This document shows positions 23,486-34,167 of a stretch of 64,000 nucleotides of DNA, piece after piece. This stretch comes from Poa pratensis (Eukaryota > Streptophyta > Magnoliopsida > Poales > Poaceae), in contig CAMZMU010000060.1 of NCBI GenBank assembly GCA_947311845.1, positions 1,871,758 to 1,935,757 on the forward strand. The letters are read 5' to 3'. Both the position numbers and the translations under genes were made by a program. Position 1 is the stretch's first letter. Every line of letters begins with the position of its first letter. The notes under the pieces are model-generated. The model saw only the letters and a list, made by a program, of their open reading frames with translations, did not search any database and was not told where the DNA came from.

Positions 23486-23912
23486 TGGTGCGTCAAGAAA
23501 ACGAAGTTACCCGCAAGCTCTGGGTTACCTGCTTGCTCGGGCGTCAGGACGTCGAGCGCTTTCCCGGGTGAGCTAGGGAGGTCGCCGTCACGCTCCCCAC
23601 TCCGCTCCCCCGACGGCCTTCAAGTTCTGCTATGGGAGGAGGAAGCATCCCCCTCCACCGGCTCCAAGCTAGTGGCGGTGTCGTCCTCCGCCGTGTCACG
23701 CCGTCTCTTGCCAGTACCCAAGGAAGGAGTACCCCTGCACCAACACTCGGTCATTTTCCTTGGGGAAGGGGAAATGCAAAGTAAAGAAAGAAGTGAAGAA
23801 GAGGCTTACTCCCGGGTGCGCTTGGTACCCATTGACGGGGGAACGTCTACCGACGCAGCGGAAGAAGCCTGGGGGCTCGCCGGCGGCTCTCCCAAGGCAG
23901 CAGGCGGCTCCA

Positions 23913-25388
23913 TCACGGGTGACAGGCGGCCGGTTGAAGCTTTCTGGCGGGGGGCTCGGACGAAGTCCGCGGCGCTCGTTCTTCATCCACATGGTCATCG
24001 TTCCCCACCACCACGACTGGCGGGGAACGGCTGCGGACACTCGGGTCTGGGGCAGCATCGACCCCGCGGGCAGACTGCGGGGGCGGAGCAGCCCTCTCCT
24101 CGTCGTCGTCGTCATCTTCATCATCGTCACCGCTGGCAACCGGGTCGTCGCCAGCATCTTCGTCTCTGTCGGAGGCGTCGGTCTCGCGCCCGTCGCCACC
24201 TTCGTCGTCGTCAGAACCGGAGAATTCCTCTTCGGATTCCTCCTCGCTCTCGTCGTTGGACTCCCAGAGTTCTCCTTCTTCAGGGCTGGAAGGTGCCCTG
24301 GCCTTGCGGGTCTTCACCACAGGAGGTTTGGGCCCGTGATCAGCCCGGCCTACAATACCAAAGGCGTTGCAGACCGGCATCTGCGCCAGGATCTTGTCCT
24401 TCTCCGGGTCGTCGCACAGAGGCAGAAACCCTTTGGGCAGCTGGTACTTGACCCCTGGAGTGAAGGTCCCTCTCACGTTATCCCGGACAAGGTTTTCCTC
24501 CATATCGGGACACCTCAGGCGAGATGGATCCCCGGGGCCCTGGAAGTTCCAGGCCGGGTGTGGGCGTTTCTGCAGCGGCGCAAGGCGGTTGCGGAGGAAA
24601 TGAGCAACGATGGCGGCTCCGGAAACTCCTTTCTCGCGAAGAAGTCCGAAGCGCGCCACGACCGCCGAGAATTGTTCATCCTGCAAGCTGACGCTTCTCC
24701 AAGTGTCCAGATCCACTGGGCGCTCCGTCGGCTCCTCAAGCTGAGCATCGGCTTCTGGCACCCCGACCAGGAACCAGTGATCCCTCCACTCTTCCCATCT
24801 GGATTTGGTCTCCATGAGGGGGAAGGCCCACTTGATGTTCGGACGAAAGCAGAACGTGACACTGCCTCCCATCCAGCCTTGGCCCCCAATGCGAGGGTAG
24901 AAGAAGTGGCGGAACAGCGCCACGGACGGCATCACCCCGACGAACGCCTCGCAGGCGTAAGCGAAGACCGCCAAGTCGAGAATTGCGCCTGGCGTCAGAT
25001 GCAAGAGCTTCAGCTTGTACGCGCGCAAGATCTCCATGAAGAAATCAGAGAAAGGGGGGACAAGCCCCATCAACATGAAGCTGTCGAAAATGGGGATCTG
25101 CTTGGGTGTCCTGGTCGCCGACGGCGGAAAGATCTCCGACGCTTTCCTGGCTGGGACACCATCGGCGCCAGCAGACTCCATCACCCCGAAGTGCCCCGCC
25201 TTCCGCATCATCTCCGTATCGCCGGCGAAGCAGCTGGGGAACAAGGCCTTCTGTTTCTTGAGTTCGGCCCGCTTGGCGTTGCGCGCCGATCTCCGCCGCG
25301 ATCTCTTGGTTTTTGGGGACAGCGGCTTCTCGGTGGGCGAGGCCCCCGCGCTCTTCTTCCTCCGGGCGAGAGCTTTCAGTCGAGCCAT
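23913..25388 (-). CDS. Antisense 'putative gypsy type transposon' protein of C
   Basis: An uninterrupted 491-codon frame opposite to gag. It starts with a basic region (residues 1-45, KTKRSRRRSARNAKRAELKK). The conserved core is at residues 50-260 (IPIFDSFMLMGLVPPFSDFF, FAYACEAFVGVMPSVALFRH, FYPRIGGQGWMGGS, WFLVGVPEADAQLEEP). A very acidic tail follows (residues 370-450). The core is the Transposase_28 family, common in grass retroelements and of unknown activity; despite the name no catalytic triad is apparent. The coiled-coil part at 22100-23485 probably belongs to the same gene. Maize Grande elements also carry an antisense extra gene, so the layout has precedent. Confidence 0.75.
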   Translation of the reverse strand: MARLKALARRKKSAGASPTEKPLSPKTKRSRRRSARNAKRAELKKQKALFPSCFAGDTEMMRKAGHFGVMESAGADGVPARKASEIFPPSATRTPKQIPIFDSFMLMGLVPPFSDFFMEILRAYKLKLLHLTPGAILDLAVFAYACEAFVGVMPSVALFRHFFYPRIGGQGWMGGSVTFCFRPNIKWAFPLMETKSRWEEWRDHWFLVGVPEADAQLEEPTERPVDLDTWRSVSLQDEQFSAVVARFGLLREKGVSGAAIVAHFLRNRLAPLQKRPHPAWNFQGPGDPSRLRCPDMEENLVRDNVRGTFTPGVKYQLPKGFLPLCDDPEKDKILAQMPVCNAFGIVGRADHGPKPPVVKTRKARAPSSPEEGELWESNDESEEESEEEFSGSDDDEGGDGRETDASDRDEDAGDDPVASGDDDEDDDDDEERAAPPPQSARGVDAAPDPSVRSRSPPVVVVGNDDHVDEERAPRTSSEPPARKLQPAACHP

Positions 25389-25810
25389 TGGAGCAGAAGG
25401 AAGGTTGGTGCAATGGCAGCAAGAGGAGGCGGCGGAGCAGAGTCAGGAGGACGAAGGCGGAGGCGGCGATTTGGGGATTTCGGCGAATCTGGAGAGGTAA
25501 CGGCTACAGTGGAAGCCAGTCGTGGCTTATAAGGCATCCCACACGTCGCGTCGCGGCCCCATTACTCCGACGGACGTGGGGATCGAGGGGGCGTGCCGAT
25601 TTCTGCGCGTTTCGCCCGTTGGATTCCAAGATAAGCACGGGGTCCATGAATCGCAACGTTCGCCGCGATTCAGTCAACGGACCCGGGGGCTCGTCTCTAC
25701 CTCGCCTCGGCGGGTCCCCAACGGAGCTGAGCAAGGAAGACCAGGTGCCCGGGACCCACTTTGACCTATCTTTAGGCCATGGCCCCGGCAGCTGGAGCAA
25801 GAGCCGCCGG

Positions 25811-25829
25811 GACCATGCCCGGGGGCTAC
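25811..25829 (+). other. Polypurine tract of element C
   Basis: GACCATGCCCGGGGGCTAC lies directly before the 3' LTR, and a matching CCATGCCCGGGGGCTTC precedes the 3' LTR of A. Confidence 0.6.
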
Positions 25830-26566
25830 TGTCGCAGCAGTGGAACATGGGGTTCCCCTAGTACTGCCAAAGTGGGTCCACCCCATGTGGGCCCAAGATG
25901 AAGATGGACAAGACCAAGACTCAAGTCAAGCTGGCGGGTTCACCGTCAAGACACGCATGGCCTACGTCGACAAGGGCTCCGGTCCTGGGGACCTTCCGGG
26001 TCCCCGAACCAAGCAAGAAGGCCAGGAAGGACCCGAGAGCCCGAGTTCCCGGCAGGAGGCCAGGCTCCCTCTCGGGTACTTCCCCACGTCCCTGTGGATA
26101 AGCACTCCACCTCACCGCGGAAGACTTGGGAAGCAAGGCGAAGGCAGCGCGGGCGGGAAGCACGTCCCGTGGTGGTGTCAGCTCCTGTCCACCCCAAGGC
26201 GGACGCTCCCACCTAACCCAAAGGAGACGCTAGGCTGAGGAGAGGCCACGTCTCCTCCTAAACTAGATGAGGAGGGTCCTTCACCCCGAAGGTCCCTCAT
26301 GCCCCTCACGTGACCCTGTGGCAACCCCTTAGCCTATAAAAGGAGGACCAAGGCACGGAGGAGGGGGATGTCGAAGCAAGGACGAACACAAGCTAGAACC
26401 AGAGCAAGACTAGACTAGGGCTGCGAAGGTAGAGAGGAAGGTGATCTCCTCCGGGTCAGGATCTGTCCTTCTTCTACCTCCAGCCAAAACCCTTCCGGGT
26501 ACCCCATCCGGGAGGTTCCATTGTAAGCCACACTATGAAGAACCTTTCAATCCAGACACGCAGTAG
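25830..26566 (+). repeat. 3' LTR of element C, first part
   Basis: Nearly identical to 19685-20420. It stops where element D is inserted; the last five bases (AGTAG) are the duplicated target. Confidence 0.9.
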
Positions 26567-27624
26567 TGATGTAGCCCAACCTAGGACCATCACCATGTCA
26601 AGCACTCCAACACTCCACAAGTCACCATGGACAGCAAAGGTGAACTCATTCCTCTTCGAGAACTCACTTCCGACCCTTTTGAAGGGTATACTACTTGACC
26701 ATCGTTCCCTTTACACTTCTAGGTGTGTCACCACGGTTACGAGCCCACGGGAAGATGGCCAAGGCGCAAGAGGAATGGAGTCTGACAGGACGGTGTCTCG
26801 GAAACGGAGAAGGAAGAGGAGCCAAGGAGAAGAAGAGGAGTTGTTGAAGTCCCAGGCGGCGGTACTACCGCTAGACGCAGCGGTACTACCGCCAGGCTCC
26901 AGCCAGCGGTACTACCGCCAGCGCTACCGCCCAAGACAGCCCTCTGGAGGACCCCGCGGCAGCTCCAGCGGCACCGCAACGGTACTACCGCCACCCAGCG
27001 GTACTACCGCCAGGAGCAGCGGTACCACCGCTGCGGGACGCCAGGCGCTTCAGGAAGCCTCCAGCGGTACTACCGCCAGGAGTAGCGGTACTACCGCTGC
27101 GGAGCCAGGCCAGCTCGGGATGGAGGCCCTTATCCTCTCCCACCTACCCCCCTTTTGGGTCAACACTATAAATAGGCACCTACCCCCTCCAGATCTAGAT
27201 AGACTATGTTTTTGAGATTAGAGTAGAGCTAGACTCCTTCTTCTCAAAGGTCTCCTTCCTTCCCTTGTGGGGATGGTTCCTCCCCTAGTGGAGAAGATCC
27301 CCTTGTGGATTCAAGACCTCTACTTGTAGTTTGACTACTTGCCAATCTTTCATCTTCGGGTGACTTTATTGGAGCGGTTCGGTGGACCGTTGGAGAAACA
27401 ACCATCCAAGATCCCTTCTTGTATCTACTTGCCGATCTCCCACCTTCGTGTGGATTCTATTGGGCCGGTTGGACCGACCGGTAAGGGAAACGGTTCATGT
27501 ATCTTGTGCGTGTTCTTGTGTTCTTGGTGTTCTTCCTCGTGTTCTTCGTGTTCTTGAGTGAGTTCGTCCGTTCCCGCCGTCAATCCGTGAAGATCGGGCC
27601 ACCCTAGAGGACTATTCCTCATCA
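26567..27624 (+). repeat. 5' LTR of element D
   Basis: Contains eight copies of a 13-bp near-palindrome GCGGTACTACCGC or close variants (26859-27097) and a TATA box TATAAATA (27167-27174) just downstream of them. The 21-bp length excess over the other LTR is one gained or lost repeat copy. Confidence 0.92.
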
Positions 27625-29080
27625 TATGGTATCAGAGCATGGTTGCCACGGATTTGACTTTGTTTCCCCCACAAATCCCCCAAATTTTTCTTTGATTTTG
27701 AGAAATTCGAAAATTTCCACCAAAAATAGCCCCAAATTGCTCTTGGATCGATCTGAGATTTGAGTGCTTTTTTGCAAGTTTTGATCCGTGGATCTATTGC
27801 TATACTAGTTGATCTTGCTTCCTTTGCGTTCCCATGGCCTAATTCCATCGATTTCCCCTCCGATTTGGCCATTTTCGGGTCGTTTTTCCGCCCAAAGTCG
27901 CGAAAATTCGTGTTCTCGGGCAAAATCTCCGTCCCGTAGCGGTACTACCGCCCCCCCCCCCCCTAGCGGTACTACCGCCCCTCCCAGCACTACCACCAGC
28001 GGTACCGCCAAAAATCGCTTTTTGTTGCTCCCAGCGGTACCTCCAGCGGTACTACCGCCCCTACCAGCGGTACCTGCAGAAAACTGAAATTTTCAGAAAA
28101 TTGTTTTGGCCATATCTTTTGATTCCAGACTCCGTTTTTGGTGTTCTTCGGCTCGTTTCGAAGCTACGATCAAGGCCTTCATCACCATTGCGGAAGATCC
28201 ATCATCTACCACCACCACAATTAGTGGGCAAGCACGAAGCTTCTACAACAAAGGGTGAAGAACATCGACGAAAGGTATAACATCGCCAACCTTTTCAACT
28301 TGCCATTCCGTTGAAAGCCACACTATATCTTTGCGATTACCATGTCCTATTGAGGCTAGCTCTTGATGATTGCTTGGACTTTACACATTTACACCGTGTA
28401 GTTTCCGAGCAAAAGTTGTGCGCTAGTTCATATATCACATATCTTGTTGGCATCAAAAGAAGTGAGTGTGCAAAAGAGAAAAAAGTCCAAAGAGACAAGA
28501 AGCAAAAAGTGCCAAATCAAAAGAAAAGAAAAGAAAGAAACACCACTTACCATATCTTGTAGGAAGCGCGTAAGCTCGATGAACATCTAGTAGGTGGTGC
28601 ATTGTTGTGCAAATCTTGTAGCCCACCAAATAAATTGCAATCGAGCTAGTAGCTCTCCTTGTACTTGTGCAACATGAGCTTATAGTCTTCGCTAGGATCA
28701 TATGGTTTTTTAGCTCACTTCTTGGTTGCATGAGTCTCATTTATCTCTCCGCGCGTGTGTTTCCTTGAACTACATTCCTATCTTTTGAGATTGACTTGTA
28801 TTTGCTTTGTGATCATCATGGTTCTCTACTTGCTTTGACAATATCTTGGTTTCCGGTTGGTTCAATTTGCTTTCCACCTACCATACCTTCCTACCAACTT
28901 TTAAGCCGTGTGTGTTTTGGAGTTTGCTTTGGATACTTGAACACAAGCATTTTACTTTGTGATCGTTTCCCTTGGTTGTCCACGACGTCCAATACTATCT
29001 ACAAGGTGAGAGGTTGTGTTCTAGTTCCTTTCCACTCCACATATATACACTTGTCTTGTGAGTTGACATGTCTAGGGAGA
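27625..29080 (+). other. Leader of element D, non-coding
   Basis: Starts with the tRNA-Met primer site. A second cluster of GCGGTACTACCGC motifs (27939-28075), including a run of 14 C, lies in this leader. No protein domain is seen before about 29100. Confidence 0.6.
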
Positions 29081-29328
29081 GCGAATGCAACTATGGAGCC
29101 TATGAGGAGGACTAACGATGAGTCACATGGACTATGATGCCTCAAACTTTGAGGACATGGGGGACTACTACGACTACTACACCGACAATGACCCCATGAC
29201 ATGATGGATCATCACTAAGACTTCCGCTACACCTACTCCGACTACGACTCCGACTATTCGAGCGTCACGACAAGGAGCGGTACCATGACGTCGAGCAACC
29301 TTTATCAAATTGTATCGACTCCAAGTAC

Positions 29329-31508
29329 GTGCGAATCTACCACGACTCCGACTACACAAGCTCCAACGACAATGAGGCGCAAGTGTCTTCACACGCCTCA
29401 TCACATGGTACCAACTTCGACAACAACGACATGGTGGAGCGCCACTCCTACGACTACAACTCCGATGACATGGTGGAGAACGTCTACGACTACTACTCTT
29501 GTAGCATGTGCGGCGACATCGACAACATGCAAGAGGAGAGGACTCCCATCACTACCATGTCCAAGAGCGGCACCACCAAGCGTCATGGCACAACCTACTT
29601 CTATGGTTCAAGCTCAAGACGGTGCTCCGACAAGAAGGCCACCACGAGTTCATCCTATGGAGCTCCATCTACTCCCAAGAGTGCCAAGCTTCGCCATTCG
29701 CCATCAACTTCAAGAAGGAGCCATGACAAGGCCATCGCCAAGAGCGACAAGCTTCGCCATTCTCCTTCAACGTCAAGACGGCGCCATGAGAAGGACAACA
29801 CCAAGAGTGCCAAGCCTCGACACTCTACATCAACCCAAAGACGGCGCCACAAGAAGTGCATCGACAAGGCCAAGCTCCAAATTGTCAAGGATGCCATGGA
29901 CAAGTATGCCAAGGGCCTACGTCCTTTATCTAGCTCATCAAGGCACCACAAGAAAGATGCCACGGTGGACCTCAACATGTCACCAAGCTCTAGTGGAAGC
30001 TCCAAGGAAAGGTCGCCAAGGCAACAAGCACGCCGACGCCAACATGAGGAGAAGCATCGAATGACTTTCGGCGACACCCCTCCGCTCAAGAGCGTCAACG
30101 TCGACATGACAAGAAGATGGCGACAAAGGCGCATCCTATGGTGTTCCCTAGTGCTACCACTCCAAGTGCGCCAACGAGAGCTACAAGTCCTATCTTTGAT
30201 GAGCTCATGGCCGACATCGACAACTTCTTCGAGAAATTAATACGTCGACGCCGGAAGAAGTATGGTCACAAACGTGAGGCCACAACCAAGACGGCGCCTT
30301 TCTCAAGCACTTCTCTTGATATGACATCTACACCAAGTGCCACCACCACTTTGGTCCCCATATGGCAAGAAGAAGACCTTATATGTGACAATTGCCAAGG
30401 CCAAGACCATGATCCACGAGAATGTCCCAATCTCTTGTGCCCACTATGCAATAGAAGAGGTCACATGATGTGGGAGTGCACAAATGAAGACCAAGATGGT
30501 GAGAAGACGGTCGAGCATGGGATTTTCCCTTCGACCAAGGAGGCGAGCGTTGATGATGCTATCACCTTTGACCATGGGTCAAGTGATGATGATGCCGAGC
30601 ATGGGATGTTCCCTTCGGCAATGGAGTCAAGTGATGAAGCGGAGCATGGGATTTTCCCTTCCGCAAAGGAGTCGAGTGATGATGTCCTCACTATGGCATT
30701 GACCTTTGGAGGCGAGATGGTTGAGGAGGTTGAGCATGGTAGTTTCCCTTCAACCGTGGAGGCGTATGGAGATGAGGAAACCGAGCCTATCCCTATGAGC
30801 TTGAGTTATGAGATGGTACCAATCCCATGTGAGAATGAGAGCCACTTAGCCCACTTGAGTGAGAGTGAGAGTGAGTTGAGTGCCTCCACCATATGTGAGT
30901 TTGAGTGCTTTCACTTTGAGGGAATGAGTGATACATCACTTGAGTTGAGAGAGGTAGTTGATAGGTCTTGTGAGGCCATTTCGATTTCTAACAACTTAAC
31001 CTCTACCTCTAGTGTGTTTTCTCATTGTGTGCTAGGTTCCTTGGATGATGAGACGCCTATCTTCGACTTGACGGTGCCTCAAATGGAGAAGATGTACATG
31101 GAGGATGATGATGATGCCACCCCATGTCTACTTCAAGTTGGAAAAGTCGGCTACATGGAAGCCGCTACTACTTCAACGCCTACTTCACATGAGCGGGACT
31201 ACAAAGGTATGGGTGTTGATGTGACCATGATCCCGCTAGTGGACATGATGAACTACGATTGCTTGCATGCTATGGATGATTCTTTTGACGTCACATATGA
31301 TTCGTTCTTATTCCCTTGTGATACTTTGTTTGAAACCAATGTTGATCAAGTGGAACTACCTATTTGTGATGATTTTGCCTTGAGCATGCCTTGTTATGAA
31401 TGTTTCCACTTTTCTCCCATTGTGGCATGCAACATGTTGAGCAATTTCTCTTTACATGTGTTGCTTGCACTAATGTTGAAATGCTTGATAATGAGATTGC
31501 CCCCATAG
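29329..31508 (+). CDS. Gag-like protein of element D with two zinc knuckles
   Basis: Two overlapping frames (29329-30240 and 30117-31508) appear to form one protein. The first is Ser/Lys/Arg-rich with a repeated LRHSPSTSRRRHE unit about every 24 residues. The second has a basic helix region, then two CCHC knuckles in tandem: CDNCQGQDHDPREC and CPLCNRRGHMMWEC (about 30385-30480). After them come several EHGIFPS repeats in an acidic context. CCHC knuckles bind nucleic acid in Gag nucleocapsid. No protease, reverse transcriptase or integrase follows. The frames are offset by -1, either from an indel or, less likely, from programmed frameshifting. Confidence 0.6.
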
Positions 31509-32517
31509 CTTTTTCACTTTTTGGAGATGTTTCATTTTCTCTTATGGAACTTGTTCCATCCTTCACTTTGCATAGTGACTATCCACATATGTCATATTTT
31601 CCAATTGATTTTTGTGTGGTTGGTGATATGCAAATGAAGAGACACTTCATGATGGATGATGTGTTCATATACCGTGCACATAATTTCTTTATATGGTGTC
31701 TTGTGTGTGCCGTAACCGCATGATAATGTCAACCTCAGTTGAACATGAGTTGACAAAAAGAGCTCTTGAGAGCATACATGTGAGTAGTGGATCGAATCCA
31801 ACTCTCAAATCTTTCTCATGTTTTGCATCAAACAAGTGGAACAATTTCTCTTGCTTATGGTTTGTTTGCAATCATGATGGTGTTTTTGGTCTTCCCTATG
31901 ACAAGCATGTTTCCTCGATCTTTCACATGGATGATTTATGTGTTGCCACAAATAGGATGAACACTTGTTCTTTCCAATTGTTTGTTTGCAACAATAATGA
32001 TATTTTGTGCATGTCTTGTCATGAGTTCATTTCAAGAAGTTGCTTGCACATTGACCTTGCATATGCTATAAATTTCACATATTTGTGTTGTGCTAATGGT
32101 GTAATGAACATGAATGGACATGTCATTGATGATATGCTCCTCTATCTTGCACACACATGGTTTGCTTGGTCTTTGATGTGTAGGTCGTACCTTTGGATGG
32201 GACTCCATGAGTTGTTTCAACCACGCATTTCTATGACGGAAGTTCTTGCAAGTAAAGCACATCGGCATCTTGCTAAGGTGACTTCCTTCTACATAAGCGC
32301 TCATGCGATGACCTTCAAGAATTGGCTACACTTTGAGTGTTGTTTCGTCTTTCTTGTGAGTCTTGTAGGTTACTTGAAAGGCGAAGGGACATTGAAGAAG
32401 TGCCACATCATTTCCATCGACTACATGGTGAACCACACGACAAGGTCTACACGTCTACCTCCTTGCCATGATGATGAGCAAGAGGTGAGGACGACTCTTT
32501 TTAAAGGGGGGAGATGA
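31400..32517 (+). CDS. Unknown downstream protein segment of element D
   Basis: Frames 31400-31723 and 31693-32517 continue the polypeptide after 31508, again each offset by -1. The sequence is rich in Cys, His, Phe and Met (for example CLHIDLAYAINFTYLCC) and ends at the purine tract. I recognise no domain. The Cys/His richness could reflect a structural protein or simply biased codons. It may have been part of the same long reading frame before indels. Confidence 0.4.
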
Positions 32518-33551
32518 TGTAGCCCAACCTAGGACCATCACCATGTCAAGCACTCCAACACCACAAGTCACCATGGACAGCAAAGGTGAACTCATTCCTC
32601 TTCGAGAACTCACTTCCGACCCTTCTGAATGGTATACTACTTGACCATCGTTCCCTTTACACTTCTAGGTGTGTCACCACGGTTACGAGCCCACGGGAAG
32701 ATGGCCAAGGCACAAGAGGAATGGAGTCCGACAAGACGGTGGCTTGGAAACGGAGAAGGAAGAGGAGCCAAGGAGAAGAAGAGGAGCTGTTGAAGTCCCA
32801 GGCGGCGGTACTACCGCCAGAGGCAGCGGTACTACCGCCAGGCTCCAGCCAGCGGTACTACCGCCAGCGCTACCGCCCAAGACAGCCCTCTGGAGGACCC
32901 AGCGGCAGCTCCAGCGGCACCGCAGCGGTACTACCGCTAGGAGCAGCGGTACCACCGCTGCGGGACGCCAGGCGCTTCAGGAAGCCTCCAGCGGTACTAC
33001 CGCCAGGAGTAGCGGTACTACCGCTGCGGAGCCAGGCCAGCTCGGGATGGAGGCCCTTATCCTCTCCCACCTACCCCCCTTTTGGGTCAACACTATAAAT
33101 AGGCACCTACCCCCTCCAGATCTAGATAGACTATGTTTTTTAGATTAGAGTAGAGCTAGACTCCTTCTTCTCAAAGGTCTCCTTCCTTCCCTTGTGGGGA
33201 TGGTTCCTCCCCTAGTGGAGAAGATCCCCTTGTGGATTCAAGACCTCTACTTGTAGTTTGACTACTTGCCAATCTTTCATCTTCGGGTGACTTTATTGGA
33301 GCGGTTCGGTTGACCGTTGGAGAAACAACCATCCAAGATCCCTTCTTGTATCTACTTGCCGATCTCCCACCTTCGTGTGGATTCTATTTGGCCGGTTGGA
33401 CCGACCGGTAAGGGAAACGGTTCTTGTATCTTGTGCGTGTTCTTGTGTTCTTGGTGTTCTTCCTCGTGTTCTTCGTGTTCTTGAGTGAGTTCGTCCGTTC
33501 CCGCCGTCAATCCGTGAAGATCGGGCCACCCTAGAGGACTATTCCTCATCA
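32515..33551 (+). repeat. 3' LTR of element D
   Basis: Matches the 5' LTR closely, with seven instead of eight GCGGTACTACCGC motifs (32805-33024). Confidence 0.92.
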
Positions 33552-33746
33552 AGTAGGGCTTTTAGCCTCCGGGCGGCTGAACCTGGGTAGCTCCTTGTGT
33601 CCCTTTGGTTGCATGTTTTGATCGTGGAGAGAAGAGCTTGATCTAGACTCCGCCCAAGAAGACGATTCTCAGCCTCCTTTGCGCCCCGTGCCGAACCTAA
33701 AAGGGGGTATCCTATACTCCCGGTGTCCGTGCAACGAGACACGACA
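33552..33746 (+). repeat. 3' LTR of element C, second part
   Basis: Continues the LTR of C after element D (AGTAGGGCTTTTAGCCTCCG) to its end CGAGACACGACA, followed by the C TSD. Confidence 0.9.
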
Positions 33747-33751
33747 GCATC

Positions 33752-34045
33752 CTCCATAGCACTACCGTCAAATTGTTCCCTAGTTATCAAGTTCAACAAA
33801 CTAGGACTTACTTCATAACTCTCAGCATTTATTAGGTGTGGCAATGAGCCTAGCAATAAATTGATCATTTGGAGTGTTTGTGTAATCACACAACTTAGTT
33901 CTTTCACCCATTTTAGCAAGTTTTTATGTTTTTTTAATTTTTTATGCAAAATGAAAATAAATATGCAAACTGAAATAACAAATGCAAGACAATACAAAAC
34001 AAGATAAATTGTTTTGAAGGTAAAGATGGATAAGATGATGCTCAC
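33752..34045 (-). pseudogene. Gag of element B, amino part
   Basis: The minus strand encodes LLLGSLPHLINAESYEVSPS then LLNLITREQFDGSAMEDA, the typical start of a Triticeae gypsy Gag. It continues at 19679 once element C is removed. The upstream 34045-33900 stretch is leader or divergent amino end. Confidence 0.7.
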
Positions 34046-34138
34046 GTAGGTGCAACCTCCCCAAACTTAGGTGTTAGCACAAGTTGGTGATGAAGTTGAC
34101 TTGGTGAGATATCCTTGGATAAACCTTTCAGCAATGAT

Positions 34139-34156
34139 TCCTCGGCAACGGCGCCA
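34139..34156 (-). promoter_or_regulatory. Primer binding site of element B (tRNA-Asp type)
   Basis: The minus strand reads TGGCGCCGTTGCCGAGGA, the usual tRNA-Asp-type primer site of plant gypsy elements, 11 bases inside the LTR edge. Confidence 0.8.
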
Positions 34157-34167
34157 GAAAACAGTCT

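Larger units (their letters stand above)
26567..33551 (+). mobile_element. Element D: LTR retrotransposon with zinc-knuckle protein and no pol
   Basis: TSD AGTAG (26562-26566 and 33552-33556). LTRs are 26567-27624 (1,058 bp) and 32515-33551 (1,037 bp), both TGATGTAGCCC...CCTCATCA. The primer site matches initiator tRNA-Met (TGGTATCAGAGC, 27627-27638) and the purine tract is AAAGGGGGGAGA (32503-32514). The interior encodes only a Gag-like protein in several frames. It is the innermost and probably youngest layer (A>B>C>D). Confidence 0.95.
19685..33746 (+). mobile_element. Element C: non-autonomous gypsy-like retrotransposon, relative of A
   Basis: The TSD GCATC (19680-19684 and 33747-33751) bounds it. 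The 5' LTR is 19685-20616. The 3' LTR runs 25830-26566 and 33552-33746, split by element D. The two LTRs are nearly identical, so insertion is recent relative to A. The interior has a gag relic on plus and a long antisense gene on minus, exactly as in A, and no pol. It sits inside gag of B. Confidence 0.92.

Noticed and set aside
23760..25532. 590-codon plus-strand open frame in element C
   Set aside because: It mirrors the 491-codon minus-strand frame, whose translation shows a conserved family; the plus-strand product is low-complexity Arg/Val-rich without homology.
27627..27638. TGGTATCAGAGC considered as part of a tRNA gene
   Set aside because: Only the tRNA-complementary 12 bases are present; position right after the LTR marks a primer binding site.
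26859..28075. Palindromic repeats considered as a CRISPR array
   Set aside because: Spacing is irregular, the units lie in LTRs and leader of a plant retrotransposon, and no cas gene or uniform spacers exist.
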